A stretch of DNA of 64,000 bases from Roseiconus nitratireducens (GTDB taxonomy: Bacteria > Planctomycetota > Planctomycetia > Pirellulales > Pirellulaceae), in the NCBI RefSeq assembly GCF_008629675.1, contig NZ_VWOX01000002.1:620001-684000 (forward strand), read 5' to 3'. The translations under genes were made by a program, and so were the position numbers. Below the pieces are notes generated by a model that did not search any database, had not been told where the DNA came from, and was given only the letters and a program-made list of their open reading frames with translations. Each line of letters opens with the position of its first letter. Position 1 is the first letter of the stretch. Positions 39,610 through 47,617 of the stretch are shown piece by piece.

Positions 39610-40557
39610 CTACGCGGGACGGACCGAAGCGGACCAGGTCGACGACTCAGCCGAGTCAAACAGCAGATCCATGAATTTGATCAATCCCCACAAACAACCA
39701 ACGGCCACGACCATCATGGTCGCGCCGGCGATATCGTGAATGCGATCGGTCCATCCGGGTTGATACTGCTGCGCCGCCGCGACCAAAACGATTCGCCCCG
39801 CATTGATCAGCAGGGCAAGTGGCAGAATCGATAGCAGCAACACGCTCTTTTCGATCCAACCGCGGTCGATGAACATGGTCACCGCCACCACCACGGCGGC
39901 AAAGGAAACCAGGATCCGCAAACCGGAACAGGCTTCCTCCACTCCGACTTCGGTATCCGGAAGCACAATCACGTTGCCCCGCGACATCACCGGCACCCCA
40001 GCGGTCTGTAAACCGAAAACGCTGATTTGGGTCGCCGTCGATTGCAGTTTTTCGCGGACCGGATTCATGACCGCACCGGGCAATGGGATCATGAACAATA
40101 GAAACAGGAAGGCTGGCGCGAGCGAGACTGCCGACCGGTATCCACAAAACAGGATCGTCAAGCCAACCAGCAAGGGAACCAGCGACAGCAGTTCCAAGGC
40201 AAGCACGCGGGTGTACATTCCAATCGCACGCATCCCCAGGGCGACCGCAATCAACGCGATGCCGACGACGATTACGCCCAGACCCTGAGAACGTGCAAAG
40301 GATTCCGCCAGGCGATCGCGACGTTGCCAAATGAAGTATCCGGCGACCAACGGAACCAGGAACCCGTGGGAGTAATCCGGATTGTGGCTCCAGGATTGAG
40401 CGGCCTGCCAAATCACGCCCCCGTAAGCCACCACCAACAGGGCCGACAACAGGCCCAAAATCGTCGACGGATCCGCAAGCCACGCGCCGGCAGCAGACGA
40501 GTCGACGGCAGACCGCTCCCCTGCTGATTTGGACGTTTCGATTGGATCGGTTGGCAT
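39610..40557 (-). CDS. exosortase (PEP-CTERM sorting transpeptidase-like)
   Basis: A 315-residue integral membrane enzyme with about eight hydrophobic helices. The catalytic triad is complete: Cys210 in EVGVEEACSGLRIL, Arg255 in INAGRIVLVA and His274 in DRIHDIAGATMM. HNPDYSHGFLVPLVAGYFIW near residue 58-77 is the usual exosortase N-terminal signature. Exosortases cleave C-terminal PEP-CTERM tails of exported proteins. At least one candidate substrate lies nearby (51618-52562). It is probably the first gene of the minus-strand locus that ends at 30697; an intervening gap at 35862-36270 may split transcription. The exact exosortase subfamily cannot be assigned by eye. Confidence 0.94.
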   Translation of the reverse strand: MPTDPIETSKSAGERSAVDSSAAGAWLADPSTILGLLSALLVVAYGGVIWQAAQSWSHNPDYSHGFLVPLVAGYFIWQRRDRLAESFARSQGLGVIVVGIALIAVALGMRAIGMYTRVLALELLSLVPLLVGLTILFCGYRSAVSLAPAFLFLLFMIPLPGAVMNPVREKLQSTATQISVFGLQTAGVPVMSRGNVIVLPDTEVGVEEACSGLRILVSFAAVVVAVTMFIDRGWIEKSVLLLSILPLALLINAGRIVLVAAAQQYQPGWTDRIHDIAGATMMVVAVGCLWGLIKFMDLLFDSAESSTWSASVRPA

Positions 40558-40940
40558 GAACTAGCGTTCGTGGCTGGCGTGAGAACGATGGCAACAATTC
40601 GTCACGGGCTGCGAAAGGAGCTTCATGCCATATTTCAACTCGCCCGATCGGCGCAAGTTCGGGCCGGCATCGCCACGATCGAGATCTTCCCGATCCGGGA
40701 CCCCAGGGCGCGCCGGAGTAACTTTCCGAATCTGGCCGCCCATTTTGGCCAATCCGGTACCCCGTGCGGTTGAAAAGGTATTTCGCCTCATGGGCGTATT
40801 GTTAACCGGTCTCCCCGCCCTTGGAACCTTTTAATTGGCTATTTGGGACTCCGCTCCCTTGCCAGGGCGTTCCGTTGTCGATCTCGCCACTATCGATCGC
40901 GGACACCTCACGCTTCAGGCACGTAACCCACAAATTCGAC

Positions 40941-41075
40941 GTAGCTACCGTCGCCAGACGGTGGCAGGTAGCTACCGTCGCCAGACGGTAGCAGGTAGCT
41001 ACCGTCGCCAGACGGTGGCAGGTAGCTACCGTCGCCAGACGGTAGCAGGTAGCTACCGTCGCCAGACGGTGGCAG
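40941..41075. repeat. five tandem 27-bp REP-like units
   Basis: Five consecutive 27-bp units starting GTAGCTACCGTCGCCAGACG; the seventh base from the end alternates G, A, G, A, G between units (GGTGGCAG versus GGTAGCAG), so the array may have grown as a 54-bp dimer. Each unit is palindromic (CCGTC-GCCA-GACGG). There are no spacers, so it is not a CRISPR array. Confidence 0.9.
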
Positions 41076-41086
41076 TGCTGCATCAT

Positions 41087-41110
41087 CCACGCTCTGGCGA
41101 GCGTGGCTAC
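41087..41110. repeat. inverted REP-like palindrome
   Basis: CCACGCTCTGGCGAGCGTGG then CTAC, the reverse complement of the GTAGCCACGCTCGCC type, facing the tandem array 11 bp away. A REP pair in opposite orientation is typical of REPIN-type units. Confidence 0.75.
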
Positions 41111-41577
41111 CTCGATGGGTGGCTCACCGCCGTGATCGCGTCGGCAGCCACGGAATGATCGAGGTCACAGACAGGGACTCGCCGGTCCACGCGACAGACG
41201 TTCAGGTACGAGACTCTGCCCGTCGGCTGGGCGACTGACGCAACAAATTGCACCTGATAACACAATTAATCGTGCCGATCGAATCGCCGCCCGTCGCCGG
41301 GCCCCTTCGCGGCCGTTTAGGGGTCAGAAATCACCTTGTGTCCTGCCGATAGGCTTAGGTAGTGTCCCGCGGATCGTTGGTCCTAAGGAAACTCCGTGGC
41401 TTGACGGGTCTCGGGCGCATGCAAGCTTCCGGAGGTTCTGGCAGGAACCCCATTGGTCAACGATTGAGCTGACGTCAGCCCCCCGGCGGGCGTATACCCT
41501 GTCAAACTCTTCAACCGCCAAGTTTGAGATCGTGCTTTACCCGAGAATTCGATCGTCCAATCGAGGCGGACATTTCC

Positions 41578-42345
41578 ATGGATCGAACTCAGAAATCGCT
41601 TCCCGTCGAAGAACCCTTCGTTCTGTCGGCCGCTCGTCAACCGATCGGGATTTCGGAAGACGGCCGGATCAGTGTCCGCATTGCGCGGCACCGTGCTCAA
41701 CTGCGTGAAGCCTTTCAATTGCTTCAACGCAAGTATTGCGAAGCCGGGCTCTCCCGAGCAACGCAGTCGCTCCGCGTGCTCCCCTACCACCTGTGGCGTG
41801 AAACACAGATCTTTGTCGCCCAGCATCGCGGTCGTGTGATCGGCAGCATCAGCTTGACCCGCGACGGCAATGAAGGTGGGATTCCGATGGAATCGACCTA
41901 TCGTGACCAGGTCCGCCAATTGCGCGACACCGGGCGACCGTTCGGTGAAGTGTCATCGCTGACCGTCGAGTCACCCGAAGACCAATCGACCGGCGAAGTC
42001 TTCGGGCAACTGACTCGATTGATGATGTTTCACGCCCGTTATGTCGGACTGGAATACATCCTCGCGGTCGTCCACCCTCGCCACGCCCGATTCTACGAGC
42101 GGGCGATGGGTTTCCAGGCCATCGGCGGGCTGTCACGTTACCAACAAGTCGGTGGACAACCGGGGATCGCGATCCTTGGACACGTGAACGACCGCACCCG
42201 CTACCGCTCCCGGTGGCAACGCTTCTATTTCGACGGGGACTTTTCCGATGCCGACCTGGCACCGAATTCCCTGAGTGAAGCCGAACGCAGCTACTTTGCC
42301 CAGTTCCTGCCCCAGACAGCCGACACCGGTCGCAAAGCCGCCTAG
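41578..42345 (+). CDS. FeeM-like N-acyltransferase, paralog 1
   Basis: A 255-residue GNAT-fold protein resembling N-acyl amino acid synthase FeeM and the exosortase-associated acyltransferases. ATG 41578 begins MDRTQKSLPVEEPFVLSAAR. Motifs shared with the two downstream paralogs: a substrate helix RHRAQLREAFQLLQRKYCEA, GIPMESTYRDQVRQLRDTGR, the acidic strand FGEVSSLTVES (Glu a likely catalytic residue), AVVHPRHARFYERAMGF, and a C-terminal aromatic region SLSEAERSYFAQFLP. The family condenses acyl-ACP with an amino acid amine; the amino acid and chain length cannot be read here. It is divergent from the exosortase gene, 1 kb away. Confidence 0.85.
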   Translation: MDRTQKSLPVEEPFVLSAARQPIGISEDGRISVRIARHRAQLREAFQLLQRKYCEAGLSRATQSLRVLPYHLWRETQIFVAQHRGRVIGSISLTRDGNEGGIPMESTYRDQVRQLRDTGRPFGEVSSLTVESPEDQSTGEVFGQLTRLMMFHARYVGLEYILAVVHPRHARFYERAMGFQAIGGLSRYQQVGGQPGIAILGHVNDRTRYRSRWQRFYFDGDFSDADLAPNSLSEAERSYFAQFLPQTADTGRKAA

Positions 42346-42363
42346 GCTTTGGCTGAAACCAAA

Positions 42364-42386
42364 TAGCTACGCTCGCCAGAGCGTGG
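42364..42386. repeat. REP-like palindrome after paralog 1 stop
   Basis: TAGCTACGCTCGCCAGAGCG then TGG, preceded by CCTAGGCTTTGGCTGAAACC in which TAG is the stop codon of the acyltransferase gene. Same arrangement as at 4537-4581. Confidence 0.75.
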
Positions 42387-42494
42387 TTTTCCTAGCTGTA
42401 TTGGGCGCTCGACTTTCTTGAATTTCAGCCGCGAAGCGGCGACAGCCCCGTGCCGTCGGCACGAGCCGACGGAATTGGCGTGCAGCCTTGTGCT

Positions 42495-42636
42495 TCACCC
42501 TCCCCCCGGGAGGGTCGCGGAGGAGCTTGCGACGACGCGGGGAGGGCTGTCCGGCGGAATTGATTTCAGCTGATGCTTTAATTCGCCCTCCCCAAAGGCT
42601 CCTGCCTCGCCTTCGACCCTCCCGGAGGAATGGTGA
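42495..42636. repeat. interspersed MITE-like repeat, copy C
   Basis: A 142-bp copy of the element at 246-390 and 15874-16017. The left terminus has CCCCCCGGGAGGG and the right terminus has decayed (GGAGGAATGGTGA), so this copy is the most diverged. The inner arms are retained. Confidence 0.75.
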
Positions 42637-42914
42637 ATAGACCTGCACGACCTCCGTGCGGGAGTGGACCGCCGGCAGGGGCGATCGCCCGCAGAGTCGC
42701 GTTCTGCCGCGCGATCGACAAAACCCTCAAAACCGGACTCTCCCGGTCAGGTTCTCGCCGATTGGAACCGTCACCGGCGCGGCGATACTCAGGGTCGCCC
42801 AAAACCAACCTAGTTTTGAGTGGCGAGTCAGTCCGGGGCTTACTTCGTCTCGTCGAACACTTTTCGTCCTGGACCACCGATCGAACACGCGAATAATCCC
42901 GATCTTTCTGCGTC

Positions 42915-43712
42915 ATGTTCCAATCTGCCACTAGCGAAGCATCTTCTGGCGTCTTCGATCCACGCATCAAAATCTCCATCGCCCGAACGCGATCCGATTT
43001 GGAGCAAGCGTTCCGCCTAGTCCACCACTCCTACGTGCGTGCGGGATTGGACGGCCCGAATGAAACGGGAATGCGTCTGTGCCGACACCATTTCTTGGAA
43101 TCGACCGAAGTGGTGATCGCAAAACTGGAAGACGTGGTGGTGTCGACGGCTTCGGTGATCGTCGACAGCCCCCTTGGTTTGCCCGCCGAGTCGATGTACG
43201 GCAAGGAACTTCAGGCACTCAAATCACGCGGACTACGGATCGCCGAAGTCGGCTGCCTGGCGGACCGCCGCAAATCGCCGGCCCGATTCATCCAGATGTT
43301 TCGGCGTCTATCGACTCTGATCGCCCAAGCGGCCGAGGCGCGGGGCTGCAATGCCCTGATCGCGGCCACCCACCCACGCCATGCCCGCTTCTACGCGCGG
43401 TACTTGGGTTTTGAAACGTTCGGCGAGATCCATGAATGTCCGTACGCCAACGGCAACCCGGCGATCGCCCTGCTCTTGGACTTCGAAGCCAAACGTGGAA
43501 CGCCACCGCACGACCATCTGTTTGGACAAAAGTATCGCGACCGGGAGCTAGCCCCGTTTCTATGGGACGCCGATACGCAATCGCACTTCCTGAACGTGAT
43601 GCGGCAAATCGAATTGGGACGAGCCGTCGCCGAAGGCACACAAACCTTGCCGCCCATCGTGACCGGCCCCCCGACGCCCCCCTGGTTGGAAACCAATTCC
43701 GACCAACCCTAG
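42915..43712 (+). CDS. FeeM-like N-acyltransferase, paralog 2
   Basis: A 265-residue GNAT-fold paralog of 41578-42345. Matching elements: RTRSDLEQAFRLVHHSYVRA, GLPAESMYGKELQALKSRGL, RIAEVGCLADR, ATHPRHARFYARYLGF and NGNPAIALLLDF. The tail (PFLWDADTQSHFLNVM and a proline-rich end) differs from the other two, which suggests a different amine or acyl donor preference. ATG 42915 lacks a strong ribosome-binding site. Confidence 0.84.
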   Translation: MFQSATSEASSGVFDPRIKISIARTRSDLEQAFRLVHHSYVRAGLDGPNETGMRLCRHHFLESTEVVIAKLEDVVVSTASVIVDSPLGLPAESMYGKELQALKSRGLRIAEVGCLADRRKSPARFIQMFRRLSTLIAQAAEARGCNALIAATHPRHARFYARYLGFETFGEIHECPYANGNPAIALLLDFEAKRGTPPHDHLFGQKYRDRELAPFLWDADTQSHFLNVMRQIELGRAVAEGTQTLPPIVTGPPTPPWLETNSDQP

Positions 43713-44301
43713 CGATCCACTCTTGGGGGGCACCCCTTTAACCCACTCCCCCTAAATAGTATTAATTTCCCAAAATTCCCATCCTTTCTCTGTGGATCTT
43801 TTCGTTAGAATCCTCGCGTTCCATACACGCCTTTCTTTTTTTCTAACGCCAGCAGCGATTCGCGCTTCCGCCCGCGACACCGCGATGGATTGCCCGCAAC
43901 GGTTGGCCCCGGCCTAAAAAATCCGAACCAACCAGTGCGGGTTCAGCGATCCGACTTCGCGTCCTGTTTTGCACGCACGGGGATTTTCTAGTCGCTGCTC
44001 TTTTCGCACTCGGGGATTGGGTACTTATGGATTGCATTGCCCAAAGCAATTTTCGGCAATCATTTCGTCCTGCCGCACGTCCGACCAGGATTGCGATCCG
44101 GTTGGCAGTGCTTTCTTGGCCGACTTCCATGGCCCACACATCTGCGTGGCGTCCCGCTGCGCCCCGTAGCGAAAACGACTCTGACAGTCCGAATTGAATC
44201 GCACGTTTGACCGGCCTTCGGTCGAGCTTTCTATCCCAATTCAATTCGGCTGATCGTTTCTTTTCTTTTTCGTTTTCATCTGGGGCACATGGAGTCTTTG
44301 C
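43713..44301. other. 589-bp leader before FeeM-like paralog 3
   Basis: No gene is recognised. An AT-richer patch (about 43750-43850, with TTCGTTAGAATCC that could hold a -10 element) stands out from the GC-rich surroundings and may mark the promoter of paralog 3. The rest has no clear repeat. Confidence 0.4.
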
Positions 44302-45135
44302 ATGACTGGAGCTAGCGGATCGTCTTCGGTTGCGACTGAGCAAACTGCCATCAATCATCTTTCCCCCGTCCGGCCGAACGGACCGACAAATCGGTTGTCG
44401 GAATATCCGGCAGCGATTTCGGAATCGACGGGACCGACGACGTCTCGCCTGACCCTGAAGGTGTCCGAAAGCATGCATGAACGCATGTCGGCCTTCGCAT
44501 TGGTTCACCGCATGTACCAACGTGCCGGCCTGACCTCCGAAAACCCGCTGAAGATGCGTGTGCTGAAGCATCACGTGCTGGACACGACCGATGTCATGGT
44601 TGCCAAGCGCAACGACAGCGTGGAGTTCACGTCGACGCTTGTCCGTGACGGAGTTCATGGGATGCCGTCGGAATCGCTATTTGCCGACGAGATTCGTGCG
44701 ATGCGTCTGTCCGGTCTGCGTCTGGCAGAAGTCTCCAGCTTGGCCAGCGGATGCGAGTTGGGCGATAAGAAGCAACGCGTCGAAACTCTGATCTCGATGA
44801 TCTCCTTGACGATCCACGTCGCCCGACGTCGGGGCGTCGACCGATTGATTCTGGCGGTCCATCCCCGGCACGCCAAAGTGTATCAACGCATGTTCGGCTG
44901 CGCCCCCTGCAGCGACGTCCGCCAATACGAAGCCGTCCGAGGCAACCCGGCCGTCCTGTGCATGCATGACTTCCGCGAGTTGGATGTCCGCAAGTACTCG
45001 CTGTACAACCGCGTTTATGGCGAACAGTACAGCCCCTGGGCGATGGACGGCACCCGCATGTCCGACGCTGAGAAGCGATTCTTCAGCCAAGCGATCTCCG
45101 TCAACCAATCGGAATGCATGCCAATGGCGGCGTGA
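44302..45135 (+). CDS. FeeM-like N-acyltransferase, paralog 3
   Basis: A 277-residue GNAT-fold paralog with a longer, serine/threonine-rich N-terminus (MTGASGSSSVATEQTAINHL) before the domain starts at about residue 50. Shared motifs: ERMSAFALVHRMYQRAGL, GMPSESLFADEIRAMRLSGL, RLAEVSSLASG, AVHPRHAKVYQRMFG and RGNPAVLCMHDF; the C-terminus has GEQYSPWAMDGTRMSDAEKR. The three paralogs differ enough that tandem duplication was not recent. A beta-ketoacyl synthase gene follows. Confidence 0.85.
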   Translation: MTGASGSSSVATEQTAINHLSPVRPNGPTNRLSEYPAAISESTGPTTSRLTLKVSESMHERMSAFALVHRMYQRAGLTSENPLKMRVLKHHVLDTTDVMVAKRNDSVEFTSTLVRDGVHGMPSESLFADEIRAMRLSGLRLAEVSSLASGCELGDKKQRVETLISMISLTIHVARRRGVDRLILAVHPRHAKVYQRMFGCAPCSDVRQYEAVRGNPAVLCMHDFRELDVRKYSLYNRVYGEQYSPWAMDGTRMSDAEKRFFSQAISVNQSECMPMAA

Positions 45136-45598
45136 CGCGCGGCACTGCAACGGTCCCGCCTGACAGCGCGACGGTGACAAATTCTCGATAGCGTGGACGA
45201 CGCAGATCAGCCACCGTCTGGCGACGGTGGCTACATTCAATTGTCCTCAGGCCCGGAGGGCCGAAAGTTCCCTGTCGGTGGGCTCGCCCACCGGTTCCTT
45301 TGCCCCTTCCATCTTCAGCCCCGAAGGGGTGACAGCAAACGCAGTATCCGAGCGGTCCTCTCAAGAATAGCAAGATACAACGGGAACTCTCCACGCAATC
45401 TCGCTCGGCACCTCACTTCAACCAGTGCGTTTCCGTACAGCCCCCATCGGCCCGCACAACAGGTGCAACCCTTAAGGTTGGCTTGGGTCCGACCGGATCC
45501 TGACGGCGGGCAGCGGAATTTGATTTCCCGCCACTTGGCAATCCACGCGGCGACCTAAATTTCCTTGTCATTCCATTTCATTGACGGGGAATTCATTG
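45136..45598. other. intergenic region before the KAS gene, with one REP palindrome
   Basis: Contains a REP-like palindrome at 45208-45234 and a CCCCGAAGGGGTGACAGC motif near 45321. No gene is seen. GGGGA at 45587 lies about ten bases before the next start. Confidence 0.5.
45208..45234. repeat. inverted REP-like palindrome
   Basis: CAGCCACCGTCTGGCGACGG then TGGCTAC, the reverse orientation of the unit tandemly repeated at 40941-41075. Confidence 0.75.
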
Positions 45599-46837
45599 AT
45601 GCGCCGAGTTGTGATCACAGGTCTGGGAATCGTTGCTCCGGGAGGATGCGATCTTGCATCCGCATGGAGCACCGTGGTTTCCGGCAAATCGGCGATTCGG
45701 CCCATCGAACGGTTCGCCACGGACGAATTGCCCGTTCGGATTGCCGGCGAGATCACGGAGTTCGACGCCAGTGAATTGCTCGGCGTCAAGACGGCTCGAC
45801 AGTCATCACGGTTTGTCCAGATGGCCTGCCAAGCCGCGGACGAAGCCTTGAAGGACGCGGCCTACAATCGAGAAACCCTGGCCGACGATTGTGGCTGTTT
45901 GATCGGTGTCGCCATCGGCGGGCTGGGCGAGATCGAAGACTGCTCCCTGGTGCTTCACGAACGCGGGGCCGGCAAGGTTTCGCCGCTCACGTTGCCCTAC
46001 GCGATCCCCAACATGGCGTCGGGGTTCGTTGCCATCCAGTACGGCATGAAGGGGCCGAACTTGTGCGTCGCGACCGCCTGTGCCAGCGGAACGCACGCGA
46101 TCGGTGAAGCCGCACGAATGATCCGTGATGGTCAATGCGACATGATGTTGACCGGCGGCGCGGAAGCCGCGATCTGCCCACTCTCGATCGCATCGTTTGC
46201 AAAGATGCGGGCACTGAGTCGGAATAACGATTCACCCGAATCTGCCTCGCGTCCCTTTGATGCGGATCGCGACGGCTTCGTCATGGGCGAAGGCGCCGGA
46301 CTGTTGGTGCTGGAGGAGTATGAACACGCGCTGGCCCGAGACGCCAAGATCTACGCCGAACTGATTGGCTATGGATTGACCGGTGACGCCTACCACCTGA
46401 CGTCACCCAGCCCCGAAGGCGATGGACTCGCGCGGGCGATTCGTGGAGCCCTGCAGACCGCGCGTCTGACACCGGACCAGGTGGATTACATCAACGCCCA
46501 CGGAACCAGCACACCGACCAACGACACGTTGGAGAGTCAGGCGATCCAATCGGTTTTTGGCGACGCCGCTCAAGACGTTTCCGTTTCATCGACCAAGGGC
46601 GTCACCGGGCATTGCCTCGGGGCGGCCGGTGGAATCGAAGCCGTCTACACGGTGATGGCCGTGCAGAACGACTTGGTCCCACCAACGGCGAACTACCAAA
46701 CGCCGGATCCGACCTGCCCACTGGACTACACCGCCGGTGAAGCCCGAAAGCGGACGGTCAACGTCGCGCTCAGCAACTCCAGCGGATTCGGCGGCCAGAA
46801 CGGATGCCTGGCATTCAGCAAACTGACCAATCCGTAG
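45599..46837 (+). CDS. beta-ketoacyl-ACP synthase II-like (FabF family)
   Basis: A 412-residue condensing enzyme that extends acyl-ACP with malonyl-ACP. ATG 45599 (with GGGGA upstream) begins MRRVVITGLGIVAPGG. The active site is complete: Cys161 in VATACASGTHAIG, His301 in NAHGTSTPTNDT, Lys333 and His338 in STKGVTGHCLGAAGG. SNSSGFGGQN closes the fold. It could be a housekeeping FabF, but its position among three FeeM-like acyltransferases and away from other fab genes suggests supply of a dedicated acyl chain. Confidence 0.92.
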   Translation: MRRVVITGLGIVAPGGCDLASAWSTVVSGKSAIRPIERFATDELPVRIAGEITEFDASELLGVKTARQSSRFVQMACQAADEALKDAAYNRETLADDCGCLIGVAIGGLGEIEDCSLVLHERGAGKVSPLTLPYAIPNMASGFVAIQYGMKGPNLCVATACASGTHAIGEAARMIRDGQCDMMLTGGAEAAICPLSIASFAKMRALSRNNDSPESASRPFDADRDGFVMGEGAGLLVLEEYEHALARDAKIYAELIGYGLTGDAYHLTSPSPEGDGLARAIRGALQTARLTPDQVDYINAHGTSTPTNDTLESQAIQSVFGDAAQDVSVSSTKGVTGHCLGAAGGIEAVYTVMAVQNDLVPPTANYQTPDPTCPLDYTAGEARKRTVNVALSNSSGFGGQNGCLAFSKLTNP

Positions 46838-46922
46838 GGCATGACCGCATGCCAAAACAACCGGCATTGAAACCTCTTCCCCGATTGAGCCTCATCTTGA
46901 TGATCCCCCCGGAGCCCTTGCC

Positions 46923-47288
46923 ATGACCCCCGAGTACCGAACTGACCGCGATCAGACCGCTCGCCTTGCCGAATCCCGACTGCCCGCCCGCAGCATTTAC
47001 CTGACGCGTGACCAGGCCGTCCGCTGGCTGGAACAACTCAATCGCCTGACCGCTTCGGACCGAACCGCAGCCGACTTGCGCGAGATGCGAAACTCGCTGG
47101 AAGAAGCCTGTTGGCTGGCGCGTTGGAAGCGGGAAGAAGTGATCCTGGAGATGTGCCCATCAACGCTGGCCAGCGTCGCTCAAAGGCTGATGCAAATCAC
47201 CCACGGGGAATCCAGGATCGGCGACCTGCATGTCCTGGAAGACATGATCGAAGCGCTTTCCTGGTTCGATCACCACGGCGACCGCTAG
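46923..47288 (+). CDS. hypothetical small helical protein
   Basis: A 121-residue soluble, predominantly helical protein of no family I recognise. ATG 46923 begins MTPEYRTDRDQTARLAESRL, 85 bp after the KAS stop. Features: SIYLTRDQAVRWLEQLNRL, EMRNSLEEACWLARWKREEV and an acidic C-terminal helix HVLEDMIEALSWFD. There is no signal peptide, membrane helix or phosphopantetheine-serine motif, so it is not an acyl carrier protein. Confidence 0.72.
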   Translation: MTPEYRTDRDQTARLAESRLPARSIYLTRDQAVRWLEQLNRLTASDRTAADLREMRNSLEEACWLARWKREEVILEMCPSTLASVAQRLMQITHGESRIGDLHVLEDMIEALSWFDHHGDR

Positions 47289-47617
47289 GCGGACATTGCC
47301 AGTTTGCGTGAGCCACGTGGCGCTAGCAGCGGGTTTCATCGCATCCACCAGCGGCTAAGCGCTGTGCAGCTAGGCTTTTTTGGAGAACGCTCACTGTCCC
47401 GTAGCTGCCGTCGCGTTCGCGGCGGAAACTTGTCCGAACCAAACGCTGAACATCGGCGTGTAGGTCATGCTGTGCATGACAGCGAACAGAGCTTCGCGTA
47501 GCGCTCCGCGTCGTCACGATCCGAATCCGGGCTGCGAAAGCGAGATTAGCCCCCTCCATCAGATTTACCAGAAATGGCCAGTGCCACACCCCCCGGCACT
47601 ACCCCCAGTCGAATACA
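47289..47617. other. intergenic region with a diverged palindrome copy
   Basis: Holds the second GTGAGCC-type palindrome (47308-47372) and a GTAGCTGCCGTCGCG motif near 47401 that is the inverse of the one near 36256. No gene is seen. Confidence 0.5.
47308..47372. repeat. GTGAGCCACGTGGCGCTAGC-type palindrome, diverged copy
   Basis: Starts GTGAGCCACGTGGCGCTAGC and ends near AGCGCTGTGCAGCTAGGC; counterpart of 36115-36179 with several substitutions in the right arm. Confidence 0.6.

Larger units (their letters stand above)
40558..41577. other. 1-kb divergent intergenic region with tandem REP array
   Basis: Lies between the minus-strand exosortase gene and the plus-strand FeeM-like gene. It holds five tandem 27-bp units (40941-41075) and an inverted single unit (41087-41110). 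A 69-codon frame at 40625-40834 has a strong AAGGAG site but no recognisable product. Promoters for both flanking genes must be here; none is clear by eye. Confidence 0.55.
42346..42914. other. intergenic region between FeeM-like paralogs, with two repeats
   Basis: Contains a stop-linked REP palindrome (42364-42386), a CGAAGCGGCGACAGC-type motif near 42432, and MITE-like copy C (42495-42636). No gene is seen. The second paralog may have a separate promoter. Confidence 0.5.

Noticed and set aside
40625..40834. 69-codon frame with a strong AAGGAG site (MPYFNSPDRRKFGPASP...)
   Set aside because: Arginine/serine/proline-rich start, no family resemblance and a competing frame on the other strand. 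It could be a small protein, but the evidence is only the ribosome-binding site.
40941..41075. Possible CRISPR array
   Set aside because: The 27-bp units are contiguous, without unique spacers, and are palindromic REP-like sequences. No cas genes are present.
44080..44140. Sigma-54-like promoter (TTGGCAGTGCTTTCTTGG) upstream of FeeM-like paralog 3
   Set aside because: GG-to-GC spacing does not fit the -24/-12 rule; the second element lacks the required GC.
46923..47288. Small protein considered as an acyl carrier protein for the FeeM/KAS series
   Set aside because: No D-S-L phosphopantetheine motif and the wrong charge pattern; it is basic to neutral rather than acidic.
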